A stretch of DNA of 63,970 nucleotides from an uncultured Candidatus Saccharibacteria bacterium (lineage in GTDB: Bacteria; Patescibacteriota; Saccharimonadia; Saccharimonadales; Saccharimonadaceae), in assembly GCA_927910745.1 (NCBI GenBank), contig CAKMNX010000022.1, positions 1-63,970 of the forward strand, in the 5' to 3' direction. Both the position numbers and the translations under genes were made by a program. Position 1 is the first letter of the stretch. Each line of letters begins with the position of its first letter. Positions 47,597 through 56,868 of the stretch are shown here, in pieces. The notes beneath the pieces are model-generated. The model searched no databases and had not been told where the DNA came from. It saw nothing but the letters and a program-made list of their open reading frames with translations.

Positions 47597-48616
47597 ATGA
47601 GAAACAGTAAAATAATCGTCACTATGATCTCTGAAAGCGAGTTTACTGTACAAGGACATGGTGTACACACTGCATATAAAGAGAACTTTGATTGCCTTGC
47701 AAAACGCGATGATGTCGATATCCAAGCTAATATTATGCGCACGTCCGACATAGTCCACATACAGACGATTGGCTTTTATTCCCTGAGGCATATGTTGAGT
47801 AAAAAGAGTCGCAAGAAAGTGGTGTCGGCCCACGTCTTGCCAGATTCGTTTGTTGGATCATTTATACTGACGCGATATTGGCTGTGGATTGCGCGGTTGT
47901 ATTTGCGGTGGTTCTACAATCGAGCAGATCTTGTATTAGCTGTATCTGATGAAACAAAGCAAGGGTTGATAAATCTTGGCATTAAGAAGCCGATCGAGGT
48001 TGTATATAATACGATTGACACAACGAAATATATTCAAGCTGGTGGTCGTGATGAGATACGTCGTTCGCTAGGTATAAGTAGCGATACTTTTGTTGTTATT
48101 GGCGCAGGACAAACGCAACCACGCAAAAGAATCGATACATTCATAGAAGTTGCTAAGCGCACTCCTAATATTGCCTATATTTGGGTGGGGAGCATGCCGT
48201 TTAAGCACCTTGCTGCAGAGCATAACCATATGACGCATATGATTGAAAGTGCCCCACAGAACGTTCATTTTGTTGGACAGATCGATTTTAAGGATATGCC
48301 TAAATATTATGCTGCAAGTGATGCTTTCATGTTGCCATCTGAACAAGAGACATTTGGTTTAGTTATTGTTGAAGCGGCTGCTGCAGGTTTGCCAATTGTG
48401 TTACGGGATATTCCAGATTATGATGGTACATTTCGTGCAGATGCACTTATGGCGGCAGACGATGAATCATTTGCTCGGGATATAGAACGCCTTATGCAGG
48501 ATAAACATTTCTACGATCAAGCAAAGCAGCGTGCTCGGCATATTGCGCGGCGCTTTGATAGTGCTGCCGGAGCAGAACAATTAGTAACACTATACAAGAA
48601 GGTGCTATCACACTAA
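47597..48616 (+). CDS. GT4-family glycosyltransferase
   Basis: 339 aa, GT-B fold retaining glycosyltransferase. N-terminal domain lacks a signal peptide; the C-terminal domain has the GQTQPRKRI donor loop and the EX7E motif in PSEQETFGLVIVEAAAAGLP. Sequence character is close to processive diacylglycerol glucosyltransferases, so glycolipid synthesis is a fair guess. Followed after 57 nt by a second GT4 gene, which suggests stepwise addition of two sugars, as in mono-/diglucosyl-diacylglycerol pathways (for example LafA/LafB). Substrate not proven. Confidence 0.85.
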   Translation: MRNSKIIVTMISESEFTVQGHGVHTAYKENFDCLAKRDDVDIQANIMRTSDIVHIQTIGFYSLRHMLSKKSRKKVVSAHVLPDSFVGSFILTRYWLWIARLYLRWFYNRADLVLAVSDETKQGLINLGIKKPIEVVYNTIDTTKYIQAGGRDEIRRSLGISSDTFVVIGAGQTQPRKRIDTFIEVAKRTPNIAYIWVGSMPFKHLAAEHNHMTHMIESAPQNVHFVGQIDFKDMPKYYAASDAFMLPSEQETFGLVIVEAAAAGLPIVLRDIPDYDGTFRADALMAADDESFARDIERLMQDKHFYDQAKQRARHIARRFDSAAGAEQLVTLYKKVLSH

Positions 48617-48673
48617 GAGCTATCTTTATTGTCTCTTGCTCTGTTACATGCTAAAATATAAGCTAGTTAATTT

Positions 48674-50053
48674 ATGCGTATCGGCTTTTTTACTGACACT
48701 TACCATCCGACTATCAATGGCATTACGTACGTCGTTGATAGTCTTAAGCATCATCTCGAGGCTGAGGGTCATACTGTCTATGTCTTTTGTCCAGCGCGGA
48801 CAATAAGCGCAAGTGTAATTCGAGAGCGCACAAGCGAGGATGATCATATCATCTGGATACCAAGTGTCAAGAATGGTTTTTTTGACACATCCGATTATGC
48901 TCTATTTTTTCCACCAACGATTTTGCGTAAGATCCAGGATCTTGACCTAGATATTATTCATATATTCACTCCAGCTCAGGTTGGGACGCTTGGTGTAAAT
49001 GCGGCAAGTAAGTATGATATCCCTTTTATTGTGCAACACTGCACTGATTTATACGAGTTTGTGGAGGATTATCCAAATGTCTTGCCGGGTATATTAGCAC
49101 TAGTTAATATTGTTTTTCCGCTCAGTGTTAAATTGCAGTGGCGAGATATTATTGAAATAGTTAAGTTACAGCGTCCACGTCTTGGGCGAGTTAAGTGGAG
49201 TCAGGATATCATCAAGCGGGCTCTTACAATGATATATAGCCGTGCTGATGCAGTGATTGCTCTTAGTCGTAAGAGTAAAGTGCAGCTAGAGAGTTGGCAA
49301 GATGAAATATATTTCTATGATGTGACACTTATGCCAAATGGCGTTGATGCAATTCCAAGACCAACAAAAGCACAGATACAAGCATTTCGTCAGCGTTGGG
49401 GTATTGAGAGTGATGATGAAGTAGTGGGCTATGTTGGCCGTCTCGGTGAGGAGAAGAATCTTCCACTTCTTATAGAAGCTTTTGATGTGATTGGTCGTGA
49501 AAGGCCGCATGCTAAGCTAATTTTTGTGGGTGACTTCGATTACCGCCAAACACTTGAAGAGATGGCAGCACAGTCTTGCTACCCTGATCGAATTATCTTT
49601 ACTGGGTCGATCCCGCGCGAAGAGCTTGGTGTTGCATATGCGTCGCTCGATGTTTTTGCTTTTCCATCGCTCAAGGATACGCAAGGTTGGGCAATTCATG
49701 AGGCAGCTCACGCAAGTAAGCCACTTATCCTCGTTGATAGAGAGCTGTCAGAAGTGATGCGCGATGGCGAGAATGGTTATTTTGCTAATAATGATCCAGC
49801 GGATATGGCAGCTCAGGTTTTGAAATTACTCTGCAACACGGAGCAGCGCCAGCAATTTGGTAGGCGTAGTAAACAACTCGCACTACGCTTTACAGAGCGA
49901 AATCAGGTACGTAAACTTATTCGGTTGTATGAATCTGTCATTAGTAAACATAACGTTGCCGCTCAGCTGCCAAGTGAAGACCGTTTTGGGCTGCTTTCGT
50001 CTGTATTGCACCGTGCGCGAACGGCGCTAGGTCGTAGTAATGACCAGGAATAG
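48674..50053 (+). CDS. GT4-family glycosyltransferase, possible glycolipid synthase
   Basis: 459 aa. Starts RIGFFTDTYHPTINGITYVV, the glycine-rich acceptor loop typical of 1,2-diacylglycerol glucosyltransferases; donor domain has YVGRLGEEKNLPLLIEAF. In place of the first Glu of EX7E there is Asp (PSLKDTQGWAIHEAAHASKP). A long central insert with hydrophobic patches (LALVNIVFPLSVKLQW) could dip into the membrane. Works probably with the preceding GT4. No convincing Shine-Dalgarno is visible, and TATAAG lies about 11 nt upstream. AT-rich codon use shared with the two genes before it. Confidence 0.85.
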   Translation: MRIGFFTDTYHPTINGITYVVDSLKHHLEAEGHTVYVFCPARTISASVIRERTSEDDHIIWIPSVKNGFFDTSDYALFFPPTILRKIQDLDLDIIHIFTPAQVGTLGVNAASKYDIPFIVQHCTDLYEFVEDYPNVLPGILALVNIVFPLSVKLQWRDIIEIVKLQRPRLGRVKWSQDIIKRALTMIYSRADAVIALSRKSKVQLESWQDEIYFYDVTLMPNGVDAIPRPTKAQIQAFRQRWGIESDDEVVGYVGRLGEEKNLPLLIEAFDVIGRERPHAKLIFVGDFDYRQTLEEMAAQSCYPDRIIFTGSIPREELGVAYASLDVFAFPSLKDTQGWAIHEAAHASKPLILVDRELSEVMRDGENGYFANNDPADMAAQVLKLLCNTEQRQQFGRRSKQLALRFTERNQVRKLIRLYESVISKHNVAAQLPSEDRFGLLSSVLHRARTALGRSNDQE

Positions 50054-50163
50054 AGCCTTGATAAGCCTGTTGTAACACGTCAAAAATGACAGAGCTGCTG
50101 CATAGCCTTATGCTTACGACTCGGCGGGGATCGCGTTGGTTTGATGTTTCTTTGTTTTGTGGC

Positions 50164-50640
50164 CTATATATACCGCACTGCCCGTCGCTGCTCTCGCTCC
50201 ACATCGCGGCGTTTGATGGTTTCGCGCTTGTCGTAGCGTTTCTTGCCCTTACCGAGGGCAATGACGAGCTTAATGTAGTGACCACTAGTGAGGAGCTTCG
50301 TGGGGACGATGGTATAGCCGTCCTTCTTGCGGGCAGCGAGCTGCTCGATCTGCCGCCGCTTCGCTAGAAGCTTACGTGCGCTGGTGCTGACTGTCCGAGC
50401 ATTTGGTTGGCCCTGCTCGTTGTGACGCAGCGAGAAGCTGGCGTTATTGAGCCACAGCTCGTTATTGCGAATCGTCACATATGCCCCCTTAAGCTGCACG
50501 TGGCCCTCGCGCGCGGCGCGGACCTCTAGACCGGTCAGGTTCATGCCAACCACTATGTCATCACTCAGCTCATAATCAAACCGCGCGCGGCGGTTGACAA
50601 TAGCTGGTACTGGTGGCTTGGTAGAATGGGATTTGCTCAT
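50164..50640 (-). CDS. smpB: SmpB, tmRNA-binding protein
   Basis: Partner of tmRNA in rescuing stalled ribosomes. 158 aa with NRRARFDYELSDDIVVGMNLTG, LTGLEVRAAREGHVQLKGAYV and a basic C-terminal tail (KRYDKRETIKRRDVEREQRR), all typical. TACAAT (50657-50652) is 11 nt before the ATG. No tmRNA gene is adjacent on either side in this window. Confidence 0.96.
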   Translation of the reverse strand: MSKSHSTKPPVPAIVNRRARFDYELSDDIVVGMNLTGLEVRAAREGHVQLKGAYVTIRNNELWLNNASFSLRHNEQGQPNARTVSTSARKLLAKRRQIEQLAARKKDGYTIVPTKLLTSGHYIKLVIALGKGKKRYDKRETIKRRDVEREQRRAVRYI

Positions 50641-50729
50641 ACGTCTCTTCTATTGTAGCAGATGCGATAGATATTGTAGCCTCTGAAGTTTCTTGCTATG
50701 TCTGATTGTGCATATGAGAGGTCTGCTGA

Positions 50730-51122
50730 TTACTCTGTTGTGGAGATATTAGCGTCGGCTTTGCTATCTGCTGTAAGACTTGCCTCGATGAGCTGAATCA
50801 TGTCACTCAGTGTCCCGTTCCTCCCTTTGATGAGCAAACACTCTTGAGCAAGTTCACTTGCCATAAGCTTATCAACATCAGCAATCGGATCAATGAATTT
50901 AGATAGTATCGCTTGCTCTTCTTGCGTAAAATGAATATTGGCCTCAAGCATTTCGTTCGTTGCCATAGATTGCAGCTCATCTGGCGAATGCCGCGCTATC
51001 TCGCGCGAGGGGATATTGCGCGGAAAGAGCGCTGTTTGCAAACCGTAGGACGTGATAATATTGTCGCAATCTGCGTGCGTAATACTGTCATCTTTAACAA
51101 AAGCGAGTTGCTCGCCCTTCAT
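50730..51122 (-). CDS. Hypothetical 130-aa acidic protein
   Basis: Soluble, acidic, mostly helical in appearance, with no motif I recognise. TATAAT (51172-51167) and AAAGGA upstream of the ATG support expression with a ~40-nt leader. Lies between smpB and the ABC-F gene. No link to either is evident from the sequence. Confidence 0.55.
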   Translation of the reverse strand: MKGEQLAFVKDDSITHADCDNIITSYGLQTALFPRNIPSREIARHSPDELQSMATNEMLEANIHFTQEEQAILSKFIDPIADVDKLMASELAQECLLIKGRNGTLSDMIQLIEASLTADSKADANISTTE

Positions 51123-51270
51123 AATCTAATAATCCTTTCTGTTATTTTCTAGCGTGTCTGCAGACTATTATACCGCTAAATGTATGGAAAGAGTGTCGTA
51201 AAAATAACAGAATAATAATGCGGAGTGCTCAACTCACTCCCCTGCCCGCAAAGGATATAATTCGCTATGC

Positions 51271-51276
51271 TATAAT
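51271..51276 (+). promoter_or_regulatory. -10 box of ABC-F gene (leaderless)
   Basis: TATAAT, ATG 7 nt downstream. Confidence 0.65.
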
Positions 51277-51283
51277 ATCCCCT

Positions 51284-52948
51284 ATGATTGCCATTGCTAT
51301 TACCGAGAAGTCGTTTGGGGCGAAGACGCTGATGACGGATGTGAAGTTTAGTGTGGATGATGGCGAGAAGATGGGCCTGGTGGGGCGCAATGGTGTGGGC
51401 AAGTCGACACTGTTTGGCATGCTAACAGGGGTAGATGATGACTATAGTGGCTCGATTATTTTCAAGCGTGGCAGTGTGGTGGTAGCGACGGCCCAAGAGC
51501 ACCACGACAGCGGCGATATCACAGTACTCGAATATATCTTGCGTGGCCTGCCGGAGTATGCGCGCCTGCGCCATATTATCACTACCTACCCCGAGACGAT
51601 GGGTGATGACATGGCCAAAATCGAGGCATACACCGCAGCGCTGGAGCGCTTTGGGCAAAAGGGCTTCTACCAGATTGAGGAGCTGGTGGCAGAGGAGCTC
51701 AAGAACTTCCAGATGGCGGGCTATGGCGAGCGACGCCTAGCGAGCCTCAGTGGTGGGCAGAAGCGCCTAGTGGAGGTGGTGAAGATTATGCACGCCCAGG
51801 CCGACCTTGCGCTGATTGATGAGCCAACCAACCACATGGATTATGTCGCTAAGAAGCAGTTTATCGACTGGCTCAAGGGTGCGAAGCAAGCAATGCTCGT
51901 CATTACCCACGACCGAGATGTGCTGGCAGAGATGGATCGGATCGTTGAGATAAAAGACGGCACGGCCCTGAGCTATCGAGGCAACTACGATGCCTACCTG
52001 CGCCAGAATGCTTCGGCAACGGGCAATGCAATGCATGAGTATGAACAGGTTGAGCGGCGGATTGCCAATGTGAAGGACAAGGTGGTGCAATTTCGCCGGA
52101 TGAAGGAGCGGGCGCGTGACCCCGGCACCATTAAGCAATTCAAGCAGCGCGAGCAGCAGGCTATGGCCGAGCTTGAGGAGCTCGAGCAGATTGAGAAGCC
52201 GACGTTTTGGATTGATCGCGACAATGTGGCGCAGCTGGAGTATAAGATGGCCGATCGCTACCAGAAGTTTAAGGCGCGAACGATTCGCCTCAGTATGCGC
52301 GATGGCGCAATGCGGAGCCAGCGCACACTGGTGGCGGTGCGAGACTTGGCGCTGGGCTATGGCGAACGGACCTTGTTTGAGGGGGTGAATATCGATCTGC
52401 GTGAGGGTGAAGCTGTGGAGCTGCGTGGTCGTAACGGCGCGGGCAAGACGACACTTATTCGAGAACTGCTCGCCGCGCAAAATTTGGTGCAAGACAGAGG
52501 TAGCGATATGCCAATTGTCTATAGTGGCTCGCTGCAGCTCGATAGCCATATTCGGATTGGCGTGTATGAGCAGGAGATTGCCCCGACGTATCTTGACCTC
52601 ACACTAGCCCTGGCGATTGAGCAGATGCACCTCGACCGTGGGTTGCCAATTGGCCAGACTAAGCTCCGCCAATTGATGAGCGACTACCTCTTTGCCAAGA
52701 CGGATAGCGATGTGCCGCTCGCCCGCCTGAGTGGTGGACAGAAAGCGCGTTTCCAGATTATTAGCATGCTAGCTAATGAGCCGCAGCTGCTCATTCTCGA
52801 TGAACCTACTAACCACCTCGACTTGCCCAGCATCGAAGAGCTCGAGGCGGCGCTAGAGCGCTACACCGGCGCCATCCTCTACGTCAGCCACGACAACTAC
52901 TTTCGGCAAAAGCTCGGTGGTGAGGTGGTGCAGATTGGGGCGCAGTAA
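51284..52948 (+). CDS. ABC-F family ATPase
   Basis: 554 aa with two ABC domains and no membrane segments. Domain 1: GRNGVGKST, LSGGQKRLVEVV, LIDEPTNHMD. Domain 2: GRNGAGKTT, LSGGQKARFQI, LILDEPTNHLD. Between them lies the ABC-F linker rich in charged residues (VKDKVVQFRRMKERARD). Such proteins act on the ribosome E site as translation factors or antibiotic-protection proteins. Which subfamily it belongs to is not clear. The start at 51284 fits the directly preceding TATAAT; 22 codons upstream are open but would lie across the promoter. Confidence 0.92.
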   Translation: MIAIAITEKSFGAKTLMTDVKFSVDDGEKMGLVGRNGVGKSTLFGMLTGVDDDYSGSIIFKRGSVVVATAQEHHDSGDITVLEYILRGLPEYARLRHIITTYPETMGDDMAKIEAYTAALERFGQKGFYQIEELVAEELKNFQMAGYGERRLASLSGGQKRLVEVVKIMHAQADLALIDEPTNHMDYVAKKQFIDWLKGAKQAMLVITHDRDVLAEMDRIVEIKDGTALSYRGNYDAYLRQNASATGNAMHEYEQVERRIANVKDKVVQFRRMKERARDPGTIKQFKQREQQAMAELEELEQIEKPTFWIDRDNVAQLEYKMADRYQKFKARTIRLSMRDGAMRSQRTLVAVRDLALGYGERTLFEGVNIDLREGEAVELRGRNGAGKTTLIRELLAAQNLVQDRGSDMPIVYSGSLQLDSHIRIGVYEQEIAPTYLDLTLALAIEQMHLDRGLPIGQTKLRQLMSDYLFAKTDSDVPLARLSGGQKARFQIISMLANEPQLLILDEPTNHLDLPSIEELEAALERYTGAILYVSHDNYFRQKLGGEVVQIGAQ

Positions 52949-53190
52949 GAGGCAATCTCATCGTAAAATATCAACTGCTTCCACACCCGTGAACGTGAGC
53001 ATTACAATAAGTCTCCACTTCTCTGCTCTGCACCTTTCTACCTACTACTTCACGTCGGTGGAGTGTACGTTGATTAATTTTAGAATTATGTAAGCTTCAG
53101 ACATGAGAACTTATCATACGTATACTATACTGCGCATAATTTTGTACTTGCATATTGCTTACGGTTGCAATCTACGCTATTGTATAAGCA

Positions 53191-55455
53191 ATGAGACTGA
53201 ACAAAAATAGATCAAGTGCGGGGTTTGCCCTGCCAACGGTAATCGTGGCATCAGTGGTGGCAATGATGCTACTCCTCGTGGCGGCGTCTGCATCGACGGC
53301 GATTCGCGAAGGGCTCTACGCCCAGCATTACCGGCGCTTAGCCCGCGAGGCAGCAGAGAGTGGCGTTGTGCTTGCCAGTAAATGCCTTGAGCTCAATAAC
53401 GACCTTGCCCAGTGGTCAGATGCTGCAAAATTGCGGCCCAATACCGATTGCAAAGGTACAGTAGTCGCTGGTCGCACCCAGTATGTTCAGCAGGATGGTA
53501 ATGTGCGCACGACCTTTGAGGTGGGTGAGCCAGAGCGCCGCGAAGGGAGTATTCAGCGCATTACAGCGGTGGGCCGGACGGAGCTTATCCGCACGACGGA
53601 TGGCGCAGTGTGGAAGAGCTACGAGTATCGCCTGGCGGGCCAAGCGGGCCTCAGCGCGCTGCTCGATAGCGTCTCATTTGGCTACGCGGCTGGCGGCGGC
53701 TTTACATTCAATGGTGCATTCTTTACTGTTATTGATGAGTTTGGGCGGCCGCGCTCAGCAGGATTCAATGGCTTTGGTCAGCTTGGTGTCGGCTCGACTA
53801 CCGACACCCTCACGCTTAAGCAGTTTAATGTCCCTGCCAACAAGCGCGTGGTGCGTACCTACACCAACTTCCTCTCTCATGGTCGTAACCTGTTTGCCCT
53901 CACGGAGAATGGCGAGGTATGGGGCGCGGGGCTGCATAACTTTGGGCAGATCGGCAACCCGAGCCAAATTATTGCATGGGTAACAAACCCCGTCCAGTTT
54001 GTACTGCCTGGCAATGACAATGTTGCGACCTTTGTTTCGCCGCTGGGGATTGTCACCTTTGTCGTGACATCTCAGGGGAACGTCTATGTAGCTGGCTCCA
54101 ACGACAAAGGTGTTGCCGGTATTAACTCGACCGCTCCGACAGTAAAGACGCCGGCCAAAATGCCCTTCCCTGAGAAGATTCGGGCCGATGCTCACTCCTG
54201 GGCAGTCGACAGCAAAACAGCCTATGCGATTGGTGAGAGTGGTGCGGTCTATGGCTGGGGCAATAATGAGTTTGGCCAGCTCGCTCAGGGCGATATCAAT
54301 GAGCGGCGAGCACCCGTCCGCTTGGGTGACTTTGGCAAGCCTGGCAAGACCAAGGCGGTGCAGCTCGCCTTCGACGGCGATACGGTCTATATTCGCGATA
54401 GTGCAGGGGCAGTCTACTCGGCGGGCAAGACAAACTATGGCCAAGCGGGCGTACCGACCTTCCGGCTGCGTGCGGGGGTGTCAGACCGTTGCTTGGCGGC
54501 GGTGGGGGCAAACCTCAGGACGGAAAAGTGCTCGGGTACTGCTGCGAACCAAAAGTGGCACTTCGACCGGACGAATAACGCCCTGCAAGTCGAGTCAAAC
54601 CCAGGTGGAGGCCAAAACCGCTGTGTCGAAGCAACCGGCCATAATAATGAAGAGACGCGTATGCGGTGGTGCGCTTGGTGGTCTAATGGCAAGCGCTTCG
54701 ACTTCCGCTACCCAGCAGGTGCGTGGAGCCATGTCTACCTTAGTAATAGCACCGACATTGGTGGCCGAGGCCTATGTGTTGCTGAAGTCAATATCGCAAC
54801 TGGTGGCGAGACGAGGATGAATTCGTGTGAGTACTATGCAGACAGAACATTCTTGCCATATAATCCAACACTCGAGCGTGTCGCGCCGTCTGGAGTAGTA
54901 GACATCACAACAGACCAGTACTTTACCACCATGGTCTATGCTAACGGCGAGGTTAAGACCTTTGGCCTCAATAACGGTGCACTGGGCAATGGCGTCTATG
55001 TCGATACATCCAATCTAGATGCTTACAAACGCCACGTATATAACCCAACCCCAGTTAAATTCATTCTCCCTCCTGGCGTTAAGGCGGTTTCGTCCTGGAC
55101 GACCTCTAACGGTATTGACCCTAAAAATGCGAATGTTTTCGTCGTCACGAGCGATGGTCGCGTCTTTGGTGCGGGCAGCAATATAACTGGCCAGCTGGGC
55201 CTTGGGCATGTCGGTGGCGGCACCAATGGCATCTACCCCACTCCGCAGCAAATGCTCGTCCTTGGCACGCAGGGCAACTTAGCATCGTATGTGCGCTCGG
55301 GTTATGGCACAACGGTGGTTTATACCAACAACCGCAAAGTCTTTACGGTGGGTAACAACTCCAACGGCCAGCTGGGCGATGACACAACCACCACCAACCC
55401 AACGCCTCGTGCCAACAAAAATACAAATGCCCAGCGCCACGTGAAGTTCTATTAG
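53191..55455 (+). CDS. Pilin-like protein with RCC1 propeller and embedded ricin-type lectin
   Basis: 754 aa. A type IV pilin-like N terminus (basic, then GFALPT at 11-16 and a hydrophobic helix to about 36) suggests prepilin processing between Gly11 and Phe12; position +5 is Thr instead of Glu, as in some tip minor pilins. Then RCC1-type blades: GFNGFGQLGVGS, GLHNFGQIGN, GWGNNEFGQLAQGD, SAGKTNYGQAG. Around residues 428-560 a Cys-rich module with NQKWHF reads like a ricin-B beta-trefoil. RCC1 blades resume after it (GAGSNITGQLGLGH, GNNSNGQLGDD). So a lectin is inserted into a propeller on a pilin. Likely adhesin; inferred. Confidence 0.8.
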   Translation: MRLNKNRSSAGFALPTVIVASVVAMMLLLVAASASTAIREGLYAQHYRRLAREAAESGVVLASKCLELNNDLAQWSDAAKLRPNTDCKGTVVAGRTQYVQQDGNVRTTFEVGEPERREGSIQRITAVGRTELIRTTDGAVWKSYEYRLAGQAGLSALLDSVSFGYAAGGGFTFNGAFFTVIDEFGRPRSAGFNGFGQLGVGSTTDTLTLKQFNVPANKRVVRTYTNFLSHGRNLFALTENGEVWGAGLHNFGQIGNPSQIIAWVTNPVQFVLPGNDNVATFVSPLGIVTFVVTSQGNVYVAGSNDKGVAGINSTAPTVKTPAKMPFPEKIRADAHSWAVDSKTAYAIGESGAVYGWGNNEFGQLAQGDINERRAPVRLGDFGKPGKTKAVQLAFDGDTVYIRDSAGAVYSAGKTNYGQAGVPTFRLRAGVSDRCLAAVGANLRTEKCSGTAANQKWHFDRTNNALQVESNPGGGQNRCVEATGHNNEETRMRWCAWWSNGKRFDFRYPAGAWSHVYLSNSTDIGGRGLCVAEVNIATGGETRMNSCEYYADRTFLPYNPTLERVAPSGVVDITTDQYFTTMVYANGEVKTFGLNNGALGNGVYVDTSNLDAYKRHVYNPTPVKFILPPGVKAVSSWTTSNGIDPKNANVFVVTSDGRVFGAGSNITGQLGLGHVGGGTNGIYPTPQQMLVLGTQGNLASYVRSGYGTTVVYTNNRKVFTVGNNSNGQLGDDTTTTNPTPRANKNTNAQRHVKFY

Positions 55456-55722
55456 CTGCAGCGCAAGATGCTTACAGTGTGCAAAATAGTGATCTGAATG
55501 AAGAGTCCTATAGCTAGTCAATATAGATTAGAAACTCTAACACTAAATGAGTATTATCTATACCTCGTAATCAATATATTACCTCTGTTATAAATAATAA
55601 ATCAGCAATATATGTAATTGCAAATCGTACTCTATTGAGTCAAATAAAAAAGGTCTGAACAACATTATATATACTACGTATGCAGCTTCGCTCTCTTCGT
55701 GTATAAAAGAGCAGTAATATCA
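55456..55722. other. AT-rich intergenic stretch
   Basis: No gene, tRNA or clear repeat visible; flanked on the right by the glutaredoxin terminator. Confidence 0.4.
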
Positions 55723-55752
55723 AAACTCACTGCCCTTCCCGAGCAGTGAGTT
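55723..55752 (-). terminator. Terminator of glutaredoxin gene
   Basis: AACTCACTGC / GCAGTGAGTT 10-bp stem, then TTTTGATATT on the minus strand. Confidence 0.75.
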
Positions 55753-55772
55753 GACTGTGATACATAGCCAAG

Positions 55773-56042
55773 CTATGCTTCTGGCAGCAATCCCTTTGCT
55801 GTAAGGAGCTCATCAATCCGGGCTCGGTCGAAGCCATAGACGATCTCGCCAGCAATGTCTGTGACTGGGATACCCTGGGCTTTGCCGCCAGTTTTGACAG
55901 CGAGCTCATCCTGAGCGCCAGGTGTTTTCTCGATGTCTTTGACGGTGTAGTGTACGCCCAGCTTGTCGAGATATTGCTTCTCTGTTTTGCAATAGGCGCA
56001 CCACTCTGCGCTATATACTATGACTGATGGTGTTGTATTCAT
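55773..56042 (-). CDS. Glutaredoxin-like protein
   Basis: 89 aa thioredoxin-fold redox protein. Active site WCAYC in SAEWCAYCKTEK, cis-proline in GIPVTDI and a C-terminal helix. Length and motif fit glutaredoxin or NrdH-type redoxins; absence of an adjacent ribonucleotide reductase gene leaves the partner open. AAAGGGGAT just before the ATG and TATACT (56071-56066) upstream. Confidence 0.88.
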   Translation of the reverse strand: MNTTPSVIVYSAEWCAYCKTEKQYLDKLGVHYTVKDIEKTPGAQDELAVKTGGKAQGIPVTDIAGEIVYGFDRARIDELLTAKGLLPEA

Positions 56043-56159
56043 ACTTATCCCCTTTCGCTCTTGTTAGTATAGCATGGACGGTAATGGAGTTGGCAAGCGT
56101 ACTGGGCGTAAGGTAAGGCGCGAAGCATCTTCAGTGGTAGTTCTAGTAGGATGGGAAAG

Positions 56160-56366
56160 CTAACCCTCTGTAGTGTGTTGGCTTGTCAGATACCAGCCAC
56201 CATCGTGCGGTGATTGATACGCGCGTAACTGCACATCCAGCTGGTATTTGCGGAGCTCGGTGATAGCGCGCAAGGCGGCTGCACGGCTCGGGTAGCGCTT
56301 TTTGGCTGCTTCGCTGCGCGGTGGGCGGTAGGGCTGGTGCTTGGGTGTTTTGTTGCGGCGTGGCAT
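56160..56366 (-). CDS. Small basic protein, 68 aa
   Basis: Very basic, with an N-terminal PRRNKTPKHQPYRPPRS segment and a GGWYLT-like end that resembles small conserved proteins ending in GWHLT. It might bind nucleic acid, judged from charge only. TATACT (56378-56373) lies 6 nt before the ATG, so it looks leaderless. No neighbours suggest a function. Confidence 0.6.
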   Translation of the reverse strand: MPRRNKTPKHQPYRPPRSEAAKKRYPSRAAALRAITELRKYQLDVQLRAYQSPHDGGWYLTSQHTTEG

Positions 56367-56608
56367 AGCTCTAGTATACGCGGCTTTGTGGTGCGACGCC
56401 AGCTGTCTTGTGTAGAGCCCCCTGAGAAATGGTTATAAAAGTCAATGTTATATATAAAGTAGCAACTCTACGCTAAATCATCACAAGCCATGTGTGCGCT
56501 CTATCGTCTCAAGGAGCAAAAGCACGATGTTAGTGTGCCGTGAGATGGCGGTGATTTAGATTCGTATCCAACTGCCGCTTCCCTCTTTACGTCTGCGGGG
56601 CCTCCTGG

Positions 56609-56614
56609 TACAAT
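56609..56614 (+). promoter_or_regulatory. -10 box of the ATP synthase operon
   Basis: TACAAT with the first ATG 8 nt downstream; the whole operon would begin with a leaderless start. Confidence 0.6.
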
Positions 56615-56622
56615 AAGGCCAT

Positions 56623-56868
56623 ATGAGTACGGAGTCTCGTGAGAATGCCCGCTCGCACGGTAGCCAAGTGGTTAGTGTGCTGTGGCGTACCCTACTTGGG
56701 ACAACCTGGCGGATGGCGGTGCCAACTGTTGGGTTGTTTTTCCTCGGAGTCTGGGCAGACCGGCAGTTTGCAGTCAAGCCGTGGCTGATGTTTGCTGGCC
56801 TATTGGTTGGTACCGCCCTTGCGGCTGGGCTCATTACACACCAAATTAAGGGAGGTCATCGCACATGA
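56623..56868 (+). CDS. AtpZ/AtpI-like ATP synthase assembly protein
   Basis: 81 aa with two hydrophobic helices (MAVPTVGLFFLGVWAD and PWLMFAGLLVGTALAAGLI). Size, topology and place at the head of the operon fit AtpZ/AtpI-type proteins that help assemble the c-ring or provide Mg. Overlaps atpB by 4 nt (ATGA), so translation is coupled. Sequence similarity alone is weak. Confidence 0.7.
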   Translation: MSTESRENARSHGSQVVSVLWRTLLGTTWRMAVPTVGLFFLGVWADRQFAVKPWLMFAGLLVGTALAAGLITHQIKGGHRT

